64,000 nucleotides of DNA from Bacillus sp. CGMCC 1.16541 (GTDB taxonomy: Bacteria > Bacillota > Bacilli > Bacillales > Bacillaceae_H), in the NCBI RefSeq assembly GCF_003184905.1, contig NZ_QFRU01000001.1, positions 62,001 to 126,000 of the forward strand. Direction: 5' to 3'. Positions within the stretch are counted from its first letter, which is position 1. Every line of letters begins with the position of its first letter. Below are positions 1 through 9,235 of the stretch, piece after piece. The translations under genes were made by a program, and so were the position numbers. The notes under the pieces are model-generated. The model was given only the letters and a program-made list of their open reading frames with translations. It was not told the DNA's origin and did no database searches.

Positions 1-43
1 TTTCGTCCATACATTTTAAAGTACGTCACACTAGAATAAGTGT

Positions 44-1510
44 TTACTGAGAATGACGCATAATAATTTGTTTAATATGAGTTCTTAATAAAGCAGGAGC
101 ATTTGTTTGCGTTACAAATGTATTTTCTAAAAATGTGTCACGTAGCTCCATTAACTCATTTAAGTACGATGGTTGTGTAATCAGTCGATTGACTTGTTCA
201 TACAGTTCCTTTTCATTTTTAACAACTCCCCCCGCCTTTGCTTTCGCTAAGTGGGCATTTAGCTCATTATGGCTAAGTTTGTAGTGATACGGAATGATTG
301 GCTGGAGAATAAGAAGTGGCTTTCCTATTATTGCCGCTTCAAACGCGGTCGTTGAACCGATTGTCATTAGCACATCAACGTGATGTAAAACATCATATAA
401 TGGATAACTACTTGGTAAGATTTTCACTCTTTTATTTGACTTTAATCCTGCATACTCATATTGATCATTTCGATGCTTTTTAAGGACGATGGTGACTGAT
501 AGATTAGAAGGTAACGCTTGTATCCATCGTTCAATTTGATTATTCGTCTCAAAAAATGGTTGGGAAGTAAAACCTATAATAAGATGCTCTTGTGGAATAT
601 TCAGTGTATGACGAAACACTTCTTTAGATTGTGTCGCTTCCTTTTTCTCATAAAAGAAACCACTATTCCCTACTTCCATAATCTTCGTAGGATGAATTTT
701 TCGGTCCATTAACCATTGTTTTTGATTGCCGCCCCAAACTAAGTAGTAGTTAGCACGAGATGGGATGAGAACTTGATCTCCTATTGTGACAACAGGCGCG
801 TTTACATACGGAATTTGATACTTTTTAGCTAACAAACCAAAGATTGCGCCAAAAAGACTAGCTTCTGAAGGAATCACAATAATAGAGGGCTTTGTTTGAT
901 GAATGAGCTTTTCTAAAATATACACCCATTTGATCACACTTAAAGCCGCTTTAGGAAACCAACTTTGAAACTCTTCTGTGCCAAAATAAGGGTGATTTTT
1001 TAAACTTTGTAATTTTTGTGTTATTTGCTTTATTAGTTCTTGACGTTCAAGTTGCACGTCTCCAGGAAGTACTTTTAAAATCTCATCTCGAAAGATATAA
1101 CTAGAAAATTCTTGAGGTAAATGTTGATAACAATCTTTATCTCTGACGCCAAATAATGTGACATGATAACCTATGAATTGATCTCTAGCAAGGTTGCTAT
1201 ACTCGTCAGCTAGTAAAATCGACTTTCGATTTTTAACCATTGAAACGGAAGGAATATCCTCAAATGAGAGAAGTTGTTCATTAATATCCCCCATCGTTTG
1301 AAACCGGTTTTGCCTCCGCAACTTTCGAATAAGCGCAACGTTTGACAAGTTTTCATCTACATATGGCTGGATATGCCCTAAAAATCGTAACAATATACAT
1401 TGCGCAATAGGTAATCCGTAAAGTTTAATTGAAGAGAAACGTAAAAAAAAATCATACACTAACGAATATTTAAGGAGATGATAATCATTTACTTCGTTCT
1501 CACCATACAT
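44..1510 (-). CDS. GT-B-like surface glycan transferase, paralogue 1 of 2
   Basis: Protein of 488 aa, last gene of the legionaminic acid operon. The C-terminal half has the look of a GT-B fold: a segment reading KPSIIVIPSEASLFGAIFGL, then a VWGGNQ stretch, and a glycine-rich nucleotide-sugar end with TIGSTTAFEAAIIGKPLLI, similar to motifs in the epimerase/CDP-glycerol transferase superfamily. No signal peptide or membrane segment is evident. It is clearly homologous along its whole length to the gene just upstream (1525-2976); both begin with M-[YF]-G-E-N-E-V-N. The start follows GGGGGG nine bases upstream; only 14 bp separate the two genes. Inference: it transfers legionaminic acid or a related sugar to a surface acceptor. 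It does not resemble Maf (DUF115) transferases by eye. Family assignment is uncertain. Confidence 0.65.
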   Translation of the reverse strand: MYGENEVNDYHLLKYSLVYDFFLRFSSIKLYGLPIAQCILLRFLGHIQPYVDENLSNVALIRKLRRQNRFQTMGDINEQLLSFEDIPSVSMVKNRKSILLADEYSNLARDQFIGYHVTLFGVRDKDCYQHLPQEFSSYIFRDEILKVLPGDVQLERQELIKQITQKLQSLKNHPYFGTEEFQSWFPKAALSVIKWVYILEKLIHQTKPSIIVIPSEASLFGAIFGLLAKKYQIPYVNAPVVTIGDQVLIPSRANYYLVWGGNQKQWLMDRKIHPTKIMEVGNSGFFYEKKEATQSKEVFRHTLNIPQEHLIIGFTSQPFFETNNQIERWIQALPSNLSVTIVLKKHRNDQYEYAGLKSNKRVKILPSSYPLYDVLHHVDVLMTIGSTTAFEAAIIGKPLLILQPIIPYHYKLSHNELNAHLAKAKAGGVVKNEKELYEQVNRLITQPSYLNELMELRDTFLENTFVTQTNAPALLRTHIKQIIMRHSQ

Positions 1511-1524
1511 CTATAAGTTCCCCC

Positions 1525-2976
1525 CTATTGTTTGTTTTCAGATATAATTTTTTGGATACACCTTTTTACGACACTTGGCGTTTTCTTTGTATTCAATAGA
1601 TTTTTCTTTAAAAATTGAGCCGTTCTCTGTTTAATAGATAATTCATATGTCGACCCTGACGATAGCTTTCGCATACTCTCCACAAATTCATCTTTATTCG
1701 AAATTATTCCGCCTGCTTGATTTGTTGCAAAAAATGTATGGTTTGAATTGTGGCATAACTTATAGTGATAAGGAATAGAAGGCTGTAAGATAAATAACGG
1801 CTTCTTCAATAAAGCAGCTTCAAATGCTGTCGTTGACGAAATGGTCATTAGACCGTCTATGTGATGCAAAAAGGAAAAAAGAGGATAGTCATCGGGCAGT
1901 ACAACAATGTTTTTTTGTCTTCTCGCTTGAAAATAGTCATATGGGTCGTTTGGATGCTTTTTAATGATGACCTTAATTGATAAATCGGCAGGTAACGATA
2001 AAATCCAATGTTCAATTTGATCATTTGTATCAATAAAAGATTGTGATGTAAAACCAACCAAGTAGTCCGTCTCAGATAAATTAAATTCTTTTAAAAACAG
2101 TTCTTTTGACTGAGTTGCTACAGTTGAATCATAACTAAACTTAACATTACCCGTTAAAAAAATGTGATTTTCCTTCACTCCCCTCTGTAACAACCAACTC
2201 TTTTGATGATCTCCCCAAACAAAATAGTGCGTCGCTCTAGATGGAATAAGAATATGATCCGCAATGGTTAAAAGTGGCATATTGACAAAGGGAATTTGAT
2301 ACTTACTGGCGATTAAACCTAGAATGGCCCCATACTGACTAGCTTCTGATGGCACAATAATGATCGAAGGCTTTGTGTTTACTACTAATTCTTTGATTAT
2401 ATACACCCACTTAACTACACTGATATCTACTTTTAACAACCATTGTTGAAAGGAGTCTTCTTTAAAATAGTAATGATTGGATAGCCTCTTAAGTTGTTGA
2501 ACGATTTGCTTTTTTAAAGACTCTTGCTCCTTCAATATATGCTGATTCTTACTTTTCACAATCTCTTCTTTAAAGATATATTGTTTTAATTTTGTGGAAT
2601 CATTTCGCTTCGATCCGTACAATGTGACATTGTACTCTTTAAGTTGATCTTCAGCGAATGGTAGATACTCGCTTGCCATCAAGATAGACGACGGATCTTT
2701 TTTAAGCACAACTGGTGTAATATGATCAAATTCTACTAACTTTCTATTAATATCTCCCATCGTTTTAAAGTCTTTTTTCTTCCTTAACCTTCGAATCAGC
2801 AATAAATCATTTAAGTTTTCATCAACGAATGGCTGAATATGATTTAGAAATTGAACTGTTAAACTAGGAGCAAACGGTATGCCAAACGCTTCAATACCGG
2901 AAAAACACGAAAAGAAATCCTGTAATAACGAATATTTCAACACATGATAATTGTTCACTTCATTTTCACCGAACAT
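1525..2976 (-). CDS. GT-B-like surface glycan transferase, paralogue 2 of 2
   Basis: Protein of 483 aa, tandem paralogue of 44-1510. It shares the N-terminal GENEVN motif, the central KPSIIIVPSEASQYGAI segment and the C-terminal TISSTTAFEAALLKKPLFI segment. Start is supported by TAGGAGG seven bases upstream, 36 bp after the CMP-sugar synthetase stop. Two diverged copies at the end of a complete CMP-nonulosonate pathway suggest transferases with different acceptors or linkage steps, but that is inference. A role as non-catalytic export or assembly factor is the alternative. Confidence 0.65.
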   Translation of the reverse strand: MFGENEVNNYHVLKYSLLQDFFSCFSGIEAFGIPFAPSLTVQFLNHIQPFVDENLNDLLLIRRLRKKKDFKTMGDINRKLVEFDHITPVVLKKDPSSILMASEYLPFAEDQLKEYNVTLYGSKRNDSTKLKQYIFKEEIVKSKNQHILKEQESLKKQIVQQLKRLSNHYYFKEDSFQQWLLKVDISVVKWVYIIKELVVNTKPSIIIVPSEASQYGAILGLIASKYQIPFVNMPLLTIADHILIPSRATHYFVWGDHQKSWLLQRGVKENHIFLTGNVKFSYDSTVATQSKELFLKEFNLSETDYLVGFTSQSFIDTNDQIEHWILSLPADLSIKVIIKKHPNDPYDYFQARRQKNIVVLPDDYPLFSFLHHIDGLMTISSTTAFEAALLKKPLFILQPSIPYHYKLCHNSNHTFFATNQAGGIISNKDEFVESMRKLSSGSTYELSIKQRTAQFLKKNLLNTKKTPSVVKRCIQKIISENKQ

Positions 2977-3012
2977 ATTTAACCTCCTAAACCTGAAATT
3001 ATGCTAATTCGT

Positions 3013-3723
3013 TTATCTAATATGTTTCATTTGTGACATCATCAGCTCCGCTAGTAATAAATCAATCTCTTCATCAATATCCAACGATCGATCACTCGGC
3101 ATCATAATACCGCCTGGATTGCTTCCGACAAAGGTTTCTTGCTTTTCATGAATCGTATTTGTGTAAAATACGTAGACGGCTCCATTTAATTGATAGGCTT
3201 CTGGAAGTTGCTGACGAGGCAAAAATGGATTGGCGTCATCTACGAATTGAACCATCTTTCCACCCTTCCTCTTCCACGCTCTCATAGGATTCAAGTCTGC
3301 TTCTGAAAAGGTGGCAACTGATGTATACTCTCCACTGGAAACAAGTAATTCTAAACATTGCACAATGTCTTCTTTTGAACGAAAAGGAGAAGTTGGTTGT
3401 AAGTAAACAAGAATGTCGTACACATCTCCTTCGGAAGCTAATGTGTCAATCGTATGCTTCACTGCATCAATTGCCATCGCGTGATCTCCCGCTATGTCTT
3501 GTGGACGCTCTACTACATCAGCTCCGTAATATTGCGACACAATGGAAATGTTCAAGTCATCGGTTGACACGACCACTTTATCAATCTCAGGCATTGATTT
3601 GGCAAGCTCGATTGTCCAGGCAATGAGTGGCTTTGCTCCAAGTAGTTGAATATTTTTATATGGAATGCCTTTGCTTCCACCTCTTGCTGGGATGAGGGCG
3701 ATTACTTTTTTTCCTTTGTACAT
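3013..3723 (-). CDS. legF: CMP-N-acylneuraminate/legionaminate cytidylyltransferase
   Basis: Protein of 236 aa with the N-terminal nucleotide-binding signature IPARGGSKGIPYKNI of CMP-sialic acid synthetases (NeuA/LegF/SpsF family). Further family motifs are VVSTDD, LQPTSPFR and a C-terminal SLDIDEEIDL. The enzyme activates a nonulosonic acid with CTP, giving the CMP-sugar used by transferases. The start codon is preceded by AGGTGAG, 5 bp downstream of the legG stop, so translation is tightly linked. The sugar identity (legionaminic rather than sialic or pseudaminic acid) is inferred from the whole gene set, not from this protein alone. Confidence 0.9.
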   Translation of the reverse strand: MYKGKKVIALIPARGGSKGIPYKNIQLLGAKPLIAWTIELAKSMPEIDKVVVSTDDLNISIVSQYYGADVVERPQDIAGDHAMAIDAVKHTIDTLASEGDVYDILVYLQPTSPFRSKEDIVQCLELLVSSGEYTSVATFSEADLNPMRAWKRKGGKMVQFVDDANPFLPRQQLPEAYQLNGAVYVFYTNTIHEKQETFVGSNPGGIMMPSDRSLDIDEEIDLLLAELMMSQMKHIR

Positions 3724-3728
3724 GCTGT

Positions 3729-4883
3729 CTACTCACCTACTTTTTTATTAATTAATGTCCAATGATTGAAGGATTGCTGCAATACCGCTAACACTTGTTT
3801 TTCTGGACAATTTAGCACATCGTAAGGATTGATATTCTCTTGTTTTTTCCGTTCGCTTCGTTTTTGAATAGCCGCTACGATTTGCTGCTTGTTGTAACTA
3901 GTTTCTATCACATTACTCCCTCTCTCTCTTCCTTTCTGACGGTTACCAATTAACACATAAGGAAGATGAAAAAACGGAGCTTCAATTAAGCCACTACTCG
4001 AATTACCAATGAGCGCATCTGCTTCTTGTAAAAGAAACAAATACTCTTCTTGAGGAACGGACGGATAAAAGAAAGCACGAGAAGGATACTTCACACAAAA
4101 CTGCTCCATTTTCTCATTAAAATACATCCCACCTGCATCGCTATTCGCTCCAATAAATAAAATTGGTTCCGTCATTTCCTCTAACGCTTCCAACAAAGTA
4201 TGCACCTGTTTTTGAAGAGGTACGTCATCACGTGAATCTGGATGAAAAGCAACTAATAGAAACACCTCATTTGACGGCAGGCTGTATTTTTCACGTAATG
4301 CTTGCTTTTGAAGAGTTGACATCTGCTTTACTTGCTCAATCTCTGTTTTACGAAGACTACCAATCTTGTGAATGCGCCACTCTTCTTCTCCTAGCTTTAA
4401 AAGGGTTTGTTTGGACTTTACAGATGAAACGAAGTGAAGGTGAGCAAGCTTTGTGATTGCGTGGCGAATTGCATCATCAGCTGAGCCACTCACTTCACCA
4501 CCATGAAAATGAACGATTGGAATGTTTAAATAATGAGCAGCAGATGCCGCTGCAAGCATCTCACCTCGGTCACCTAACACTAGTAAAAAATCTGGCTGTT
4601 CCGCCGCTAACACTGTGGAAAAGTATAAAACACCAAGCCCTAACGACTGTGCCATGGACAGGTGATCGTCTCCCTTTGTTAAAATAGGAGGTGTAGCAAC
4701 GATGTGTAACGAGTCACTCTTAATATATTCAATCGTTTCACCATACTCTTTTACTACATGCATGCCTGTGACGATTAAGGAAAGGTTAAAGTCGCTACTT
4801 TTCTCCATCTCTAGTAAAAGTGGTCGATAAATGCCGTAATCTGCTCTTGTACCGGTTACACATAAAACCTTTTTACTACTCAT
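3729..4883 (-). CDS. legG: UDP-N-acetylglucosamine 2-epimerase, hydrolysing (NeuC/LegG)
   Basis: Hydrolysing 2-epimerase of 384 aa. It begins CVTGTRADYGIYRPLL, the N-terminal signature of NeuC/LegG, and contains LGDRGEMLAAA, HFHGGEVSGSADDAIRHA and the C-terminal GNSSSGLIEA motif of this GT-B-like family. In the legionaminic route it releases UDP and inverts C2 to give the 6-deoxy-mannosamine precursor. I place the start at the ATG of MSSKKVL because GGAG lies eight bases upstream; this start overlaps the legI stop by 8 bp (ATGAGTAG), indicating translational coupling. A longer in-frame reading from 4925 would lie inside legI. Confidence 0.9.
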   Translation of the reverse strand: MSSKKVLCVTGTRADYGIYRPLLLEMEKSSDFNLSLIVTGMHVVKEYGETIEYIKSDSLHIVATPPILTKGDDHLSMAQSLGLGVLYFSTVLAAEQPDFLLVLGDRGEMLAAASAAHYLNIPIVHFHGGEVSGSADDAIRHAITKLAHLHFVSSVKSKQTLLKLGEEEWRIHKIGSLRKTEIEQVKQMSTLQKQALREKYSLPSNEVFLLVAFHPDSRDDVPLQKQVHTLLEALEEMTEPILFIGANSDAGGMYFNEKMEQFCVKYPSRAFFYPSVPQEEYLFLLQEADALIGNSSSGLIEAPFFHLPYVLIGNRQKGRERGSNVIETSYNKQQIVAAIQKRSERKKQENINPYDVLNCPEKQVLAVLQQSFNHWTLINKKVGE

Positions 4884-5913
4884 GAAAGTCGCTCCATTGA
4901 AGAGGTTCATGTTTCTTTTTATCAACTTTTACAACCTTTCCAATGACCTCTTCTAGTCGATTCGCTTCAATGTCAGCCAGTGGACGAAGCGCAATAAGAT
5001 GGTGTTCGGCTAAAATCGTCCCACTCGGTACGTCGTCTTTCACATAAAGCCCTCGGCGCACTAACGGTTTAATGGCTTTTTCGTTCTCAGTTAATTCTTT
5101 TTGTCCTGTACCGAGAGATTGTTCTGTTAAACGAATGCACTGAATCATTCTTTTACACTCTTCAACGGTAATCGACGCAGCATGATCAGGACCAGGTAAT
5201 GATTGATCTAATGTAATGTGCTTTTCAATCATTTGCGCACCTAATGCAGTAGCAGCAATCGGAATATGAATGCCCACCGAATGATCAGAATAACCGATTG
5301 GATAAGGATAGCGTTTCATATATTCAGGAATGACGCGTAAATTGAGCTGTGATTCTGGTGCAGGATAGCTGGATGTACAATGTAGAATACTCACGGAAAC
5401 GGTCGGATTGAGAGATGTAACATAGGAGAGTGTTTGATCAATTTCTGCGAGCGTAGACATGCCTGTTGAAAGGATAATAGGTTTACCCGTTTGCACAATT
5501 TGCTTTAAGAGTGGAAAATTCGTTAAATCTCCACTTCCCACTTTAAACAAGCTCATCCCAAGCTGATCAAGATAATCGACACTTCGGCTATCAAAAGGTG
5601 TAGCTAAAAACAAAATGTTTTGTTGATCACAATACGCTTTTAATTCAGCAAATTCAGTAGCGGAAAGCTCTAGCTTTTTGAGCATCTCATATTGGGTACC
5701 TTCATTCGTTTTTTTCTGATAGTCCGCTAAATCGGCTTGTGCAGTTGTTAGTTCATCTGCGTGAAACATTTGAAACTTCACCGCATCTGCCCCCGCATAC
5801 ACCGCTCCATCAATCAATTGTTTAGCTAACTTCATCGAGCCATTATGATTCACACCGATTTCTGCAATCACAAACGTTGAACCGTTTTGTTGAATAAAAG
5901 ATGGTGTTGTCAT
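4876..5913 (-). CDS. legI: N-acetylneuraminate/legionaminate synthase
   Basis: Protein of 345 aa with the NeuB family layout: a TIM barrel (FVIAEIGVNHNGSMKLAK, GADAVKFQ, KVGSGDLTNFPLL, ILSTGMSTLAEI, ILHCTSSYPAP, IGYSDHS, EKHITLD motifs) and a C-terminal SAF/antifreeze-like domain (RRGLYVKDDVPSGTIL). It condenses the mannosamine derivative with phosphoenolpyruvate to make the nine-carbon acid. The AAAGGGG box lies eight bases before ATG. It overlaps legG by 8 bp. SpsE of spore coat synthesis belongs to the same family, but the companion genes here match the Leg pathway. Confidence 0.92.
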   Translation of the reverse strand: MTTPSFIQQNGSTFVIAEIGVNHNGSMKLAKQLIDGAVYAGADAVKFQMFHADELTTAQADLADYQKKTNEGTQYEMLKKLELSATEFAELKAYCDQQNILFLATPFDSRSVDYLDQLGMSLFKVGSGDLTNFPLLKQIVQTGKPIILSTGMSTLAEIDQTLSYVTSLNPTVSVSILHCTSSYPAPESQLNLRVIPEYMKRYPYPIGYSDHSVGIHIPIAATALGAQMIEKHITLDQSLPGPDHAASITVEECKRMIQCIRLTEQSLGTGQKELTENEKAIKPLVRRGLYVKDDVPSGTILAEHHLIALRPLADIEANRLEEVIGKVVKVDKKKHEPLQWSDFHE

Positions 5914-5918
5914 CGTCT

Positions 5919-7028
5919 TTACCCCTTTAAGATGGACAGAAGCGTTTCCATTACATACGTTTGTTCTTCCATCGTGATGTCATTAAAGAATGGCAAGGCA
6001 AGTGATTGTCGCCCCAGCATTTCACTCACCTTGAAGTCGCCTGGTTTGGTGTGTAATAAATCTTGATAAAACGATTGAAGGTGAATGGATGGAAAATACG
6101 GCTTTGTTTGAATGCCTTTTTCAGCAAGCTTTGCCATCACATCATCACGACTCATCTGTGCCGGAACTAAAACCGGATACACAAACCAGCTAATTGTCGC
6201 CAAAGGATGACAGTGTAAATAGGTTACGGGAATGTTTTTTTCTTGAATCATCGCATGATAGCGCATCGCCGCGCGCTCGCGTTTTGAAAGGATGTCTTGT
6301 AATCGTTCCATTTGGGCAACACCGATAGCGGCGTGCACATCAGATAGTCGGTAATTATAGCCTAGTCGTTCATGAACAAGCCATTCATTTTTCACACTAC
6401 GCCCTTGGTTACGAAGGCTTGCTGCCATTTCGTATATATGTTGATCGTTTGTCACCAGCATACCGCCTTCACCTGTAGTAATTTGCTTATTCGGATAAAA
6501 AGCAAATACACTCACATCCCCAAATGTCCCTGTATATTGACCATTCCAAGTCGCTCCAAGGGCTTCGCATGCATCTTCAATCACTTTTAAGTTATATTTA
6601 CGCGCGATGTCCATTACCTTATCCATGTTGCACGGATGTCCGAAAATATGAACAACAAGAATCGCTTTTGTTTTATCGGTAATCGCTGCTTCAATTAAAT
6701 CTTCATTCATGACCGTTGTATCAGGGTGAACGTCAACAAACACAGGTGTTACCCCTTCAAATAATAATGAGTTACTAGAGGCGACAAAGCTGTACGGTGA
6801 CGTTATGACTTCATCTCCTGCTTGTAAGCCTAACGCTTTCACTGCTACGTGAAGTGCACTCGTACCGCTGTTCATTCCTACTGCATACGACACACCTAAA
6901 AAGTCTTCAAATTTTTTCTCAAATGCTCTGACATTCTTTCCAAGACTTAAATTGCCAGATTGTAAGACGTCCATCACATATTTTATTTCCAAATCCGTTA
7001 TATCAGGCTTAGACAATGGTATATTCAT
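5919..7028 (-). CDS. legC: DegT/DnrJ/EryC1-type sugar aminotransferase
   Basis: PLP-dependent sugar aminotransferase of 369 aa. Visible motifs are MNSGTSALHVAVKAL, the IEDACEALGA aspartate segment and the internal aldimine lysine in FAFYPNKQITTGEGG (about Lys181). It aminates C4 of the 4-keto sugar made by the LegB dehydratase. I chose the ATG at 7028 (MNIPLSKPDI) because homologues begin this way and AAGGGAG lies upstream; an in-frame ATG at 7127 would add 33 residues that do not look like the family. Next genes are legI (5 bp downstream of its stop) and the acetyltransferase. Confidence 0.9.
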   Translation of the reverse strand: MNIPLSKPDITDLEIKYVMDVLQSGNLSLGKNVRAFEKKFEDFLGVSYAVGMNSGTSALHVAVKALGLQAGDEVITSPYSFVASSNSLLFEGVTPVFVDVHPDTTVMNEDLIEAAITDKTKAILVVHIFGHPCNMDKVMDIARKYNLKVIEDACEALGATWNGQYTGTFGDVSVFAFYPNKQITTGEGGMLVTNDQHIYEMAASLRNQGRSVKNEWLVHERLGYNYRLSDVHAAIGVAQMERLQDILSKRERAAMRYHAMIQEKNIPVTYLHCHPLATISWFVYPVLVPAQMSRDDVMAKLAEKGIQTKPYFPSIHLQSFYQDLLHTKPGDFKVSEMLGRQSLALPFFNDITMEEQTYVMETLLSILKG

Positions 7029-7139
7029 CTTAGTTGATTCTCCCTTACATAGTTGTCTGAACGTGATTAGGCCAAAGCCTACGCATGGTTCATCATATGC
7101 ATTTTTTTGATAGGCGTGCTTTTTCACATCGCAGGTCGT

Positions 7140-7772
7140 TTACACGCGTTTTCGAATAACTCTAGCTGGCACACCGTATACAACGCTATCATCTGGAATG
7201 TCACTCACCACAACAGAGCCAGCTCCAATGATGCACCTTCGACCAATATGTACATTGGGTCTAACGTTTACACCCGTTCCTAGCTCTGTTTTCTCTCCTA
7301 CTGATACCCCACCGGCAAGATGAGATCCTGGTCCGATGTTTACATAATTGCCGATGATACAATCATGATCAATGGTCGCAGCCGTATTAATAATGGTTCC
7401 TTGTCCGATTGTTGCACATGCGTTAATTATGACTCCGACATGAATGAACGAACCTTCTCCTATGGTCGCAGTAGGACTGACAATCGCTTGTTGATGAATA
7501 ATGGGAGGCGTCACTTTCTCATCGTCTTGTAATTCGATGAGCTTTGCTTCTCGGACATCAATGTGACCGATTGCAACGTGCCACAAATCAATCCCTGATT
7601 CGTACTGCTTCATCACCTCGATTGTGTCATGTAATGTAAGATACGATGAAAAAAATGGGTGTGTAGGTCGTGATGAGGAAAAGAAAACAAAAGAAGCACC
7701 AAGGGTATTCGTTTGAATCGTTTCCACCACGACTTTACTATGCCCACCGGTTCCAATCACTCCCCACTTCAT
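7140..7772 (-). CDS. NeuD/PglD-like sugar O- or N-acetyltransferase
   Basis: Protein of 210 aa: an N-terminal Rossmann-like PglD domain (WGVIGTGGHSKVVVE) followed by hexapeptide repeats of a left-handed beta-helix (IGEGSFIHVGVIINACATIG, NTAATIDHDC with the catalytic-type His, IGAGSVVVSDIP). In legionaminic acid synthesis this is the step acetylating the C4 amino group (LegH role), which fits its place between the dehydratase and the aminotransferase. Its ATG overlaps the legB stop by 4 bp. A NeuD-like role in O-acetylation is possible; the operon lacks any other acetyltransferase. Confidence 0.85.
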   Translation of the reverse strand: MKWGVIGTGGHSKVVVETIQTNTLGASFVFFSSSRPTHPFFSSYLTLHDTIEVMKQYESGIDLWHVAIGHIDVREAKLIELQDDEKVTPPIIHQQAIVSPTATIGEGSFIHVGVIINACATIGQGTIINTAATIDHDCIIGNYVNIGPGSHLAGGVSVGEKTELGTGVNVRPNVHIGRRCIIGAGSVVVSDIPDDSVVYGVPARVIRKRV

Positions 7773-8785
7773 CGCTGATTTAATTCCTCAATAATTGTTA
7801 GTAATTCACTTTGACTAATCGTATCCACATAATCGGAACGGTAATTAGTTAAGCTTGTTTTCAGAAACGTCGAAGAAGACAGATCATGTTTAGAAATGAC
7901 ATACAATTCATCTGTTTCATATAGATTTTCAAGTTCAAAATCAAATGCTAATTCTTCGTATAACTTTTCGCCTGGACGAGCACCGATGACTTGGATTTCT
8001 GGTTTTTTCAAGTCATGTTTTTTCGCATATTCAATAAGCGCATCCACTAATTCGGTTAATTTCAACGCCTTCATTTTTAAAATGTATGTTTCTTCTCCTT
8101 CTGTGTAATAGGCCGCTTTAATCGTTAACTGCACCGCTTCTTCAGTCGACATAAAAAAGCGCGTCATGTTTAAATCTGTAATTGTGAGCGGCTTCCCTTT
8201 TAACATTTGTTCAAAAAAAAGAGGGATAACCGATCCACGTGATCCAAGTACATTCCCGAATCGAACCGAACAAAATTTTGTTTTGTTATTGTTTAACTTG
8301 ACGTTCGCTTGTTTAAATAACTTCTCGGTTAAAAGCTTTGTCGCCCCCATTGTATTAACAGGATTAACTGCTTTATCGGTGCTAATATTGATGACTTTTT
8401 TCACATTGTTTTTAATCGCAGCTTCAATGACATTTAGACTGCCTAATACATTTGTTTTAATTGCTTCATCTGGATTCTCTTCACACGTTGGTACTTGTTT
8501 TAACGCCGCCGTATGAAAAATATAATCAACTTCTCTCGTTACATACTCCACTCGTCGATAATCACGAATGTCACCTATTAAGTAATAAATATTATGAAAC
8601 TTTTTAAAAGCTTGCTTCATTAAATACTGCTTACTATCATCTTTGCTGAAAACAATGATTTTCTTCGGAGAATAGTTCACTAGCTCTTGAACAATTTTAC
8701 TGCCAATTGAGCCAGTGCCACCTGTTACCAAGATCACTTTATCTTGATAAAACTTGACAAGCTCCGCGTCCATTTTCGCGTTCAT
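7769..8785 (-). CDS. legB: UDP-GlcNAc 4,6-dehydratase, retaining (PglF/LegB type)
   Basis: First gene of the operon, 338 aa, extended SDR of the CapD/PglF family. It has the NAD-binding GGTGSIG motif (about residues 22-28), HTAALKQVP, and the active-site stretch STDKAVNPVNTMGATK. The usual SDR tyrosine is Met (about 146) before the lysine (about 150), with Thr-Asp-Lys at 136-138; this Met is characteristic of retaining PglF-type enzymes, whereas the inverting PseB enzymes carry Tyr. That favours legionaminic over pseudaminic acid. GGGGG lies six bases before the ATG. Four-bp overlap with the next gene. Confidence 0.9.
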   Translation of the reverse strand: MNAKMDAELVKFYQDKVILVTGGTGSIGSKIVQELVNYSPKKIIVFSKDDSKQYLMKQAFKKFHNIYYLIGDIRDYRRVEYVTREVDYIFHTAALKQVPTCEENPDEAIKTNVLGSLNVIEAAIKNNVKKVINISTDKAVNPVNTMGATKLLTEKLFKQANVKLNNNKTKFCSVRFGNVLGSRGSVIPLFFEQMLKGKPLTITDLNMTRFFMSTEEAVQLTIKAAYYTEGEETYILKMKALKLTELVDALIEYAKKHDLKKPEIQVIGARPGEKLYEELAFDFELENLYETDELYVISKHDLSSSTFLKTSLTNYRSDYVDTISQSELLTIIEELNQR

Positions 8786-9004
8786 AAAAAGCCCCCTAAT
8801 TCATAAATTCAAAGCAATCTCTTGTACCATCATATGTTTGAGCTTTTAAATGGCTTTAGTTCATTTCCCCATTTCTAGATGAATTTAATGATTAAAGTCT
8901 AGCTTAGGAAGAACGACCATAACGTTTATTACTAATAGCAACGGCCCGGCTGTGAATTAATTGCGTGATTATACTTCTATTTACAACCAATCCAATAAAA
9001 AAAA

Positions 9005-9047
9005 CCTTATGATGAACACCTATTTCATGTAGGTATTCATCATAAGG
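9005..9047 (-). terminator. Rho-independent terminator downstream of the SDR gene
   Basis: Two 18-nt arms (9005-9022 and 9030-9047) pair with a single mismatch around a 7-nt loop. Read on the minus strand the stem is followed by a run of T (the A run at 8997-9004), so it ends transcription coming from 9980-9189. The stretch 8786-9004 before the leg operon has no other clear feature. Confidence 0.85.
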
Positions 9048-9088
9048 CTTACTTCATCGTTTATTCATTAGTACTATCGATGTTTCGT

Positions 9089-9235
9089 TTAGGAATGATG
9101 AAAGTGAAGCTGTAGCCCTTTCGCCAGTAAGTGAAATATCGTAATGGCAACGAGTAAAAAGCAAAGTGAAATGAATGATAAATTACTTTTATAACGAACG
9201 AATAATGCCACCTTCCACGCGTTGTGATGCACCAT
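9089..9235 (-). CDS. Possible small membrane protein downstream of SDR
   Basis: An open frame overlapping the 3' end of the SDR gene would encode 48 aa whose second half (LSFISLCFLLVAITIF then HLLAKGLQLHFHHS) reads as one transmembrane helix with a His-rich tail. The stop lies about 40 bp before the strong terminator, so the mRNA certainly covers it. There is no convincing ribosome binding site, so translation would have to depend on coupling or a rare start. I do not recognise it; it may be chance. Confidence 0.22.
   Translation of the reverse strand: MVHHNAWKVALFVRYKSNLSFISLCFLLVAITIFHLLAKGLQLHFHHS

Noticed and set aside
1-43. Start of a further gene on the minus strand at the left edge
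   Set aside because: An ATG at base 10 exists but has no ribosome binding site and too little sequence to judge.
8800-8990. SigD flagellar promoter for the leg operon
   Set aside because: TAAA is found 15 bp before AAACATAT, but the GCC part of GCCGATAT is absent; not convincing.
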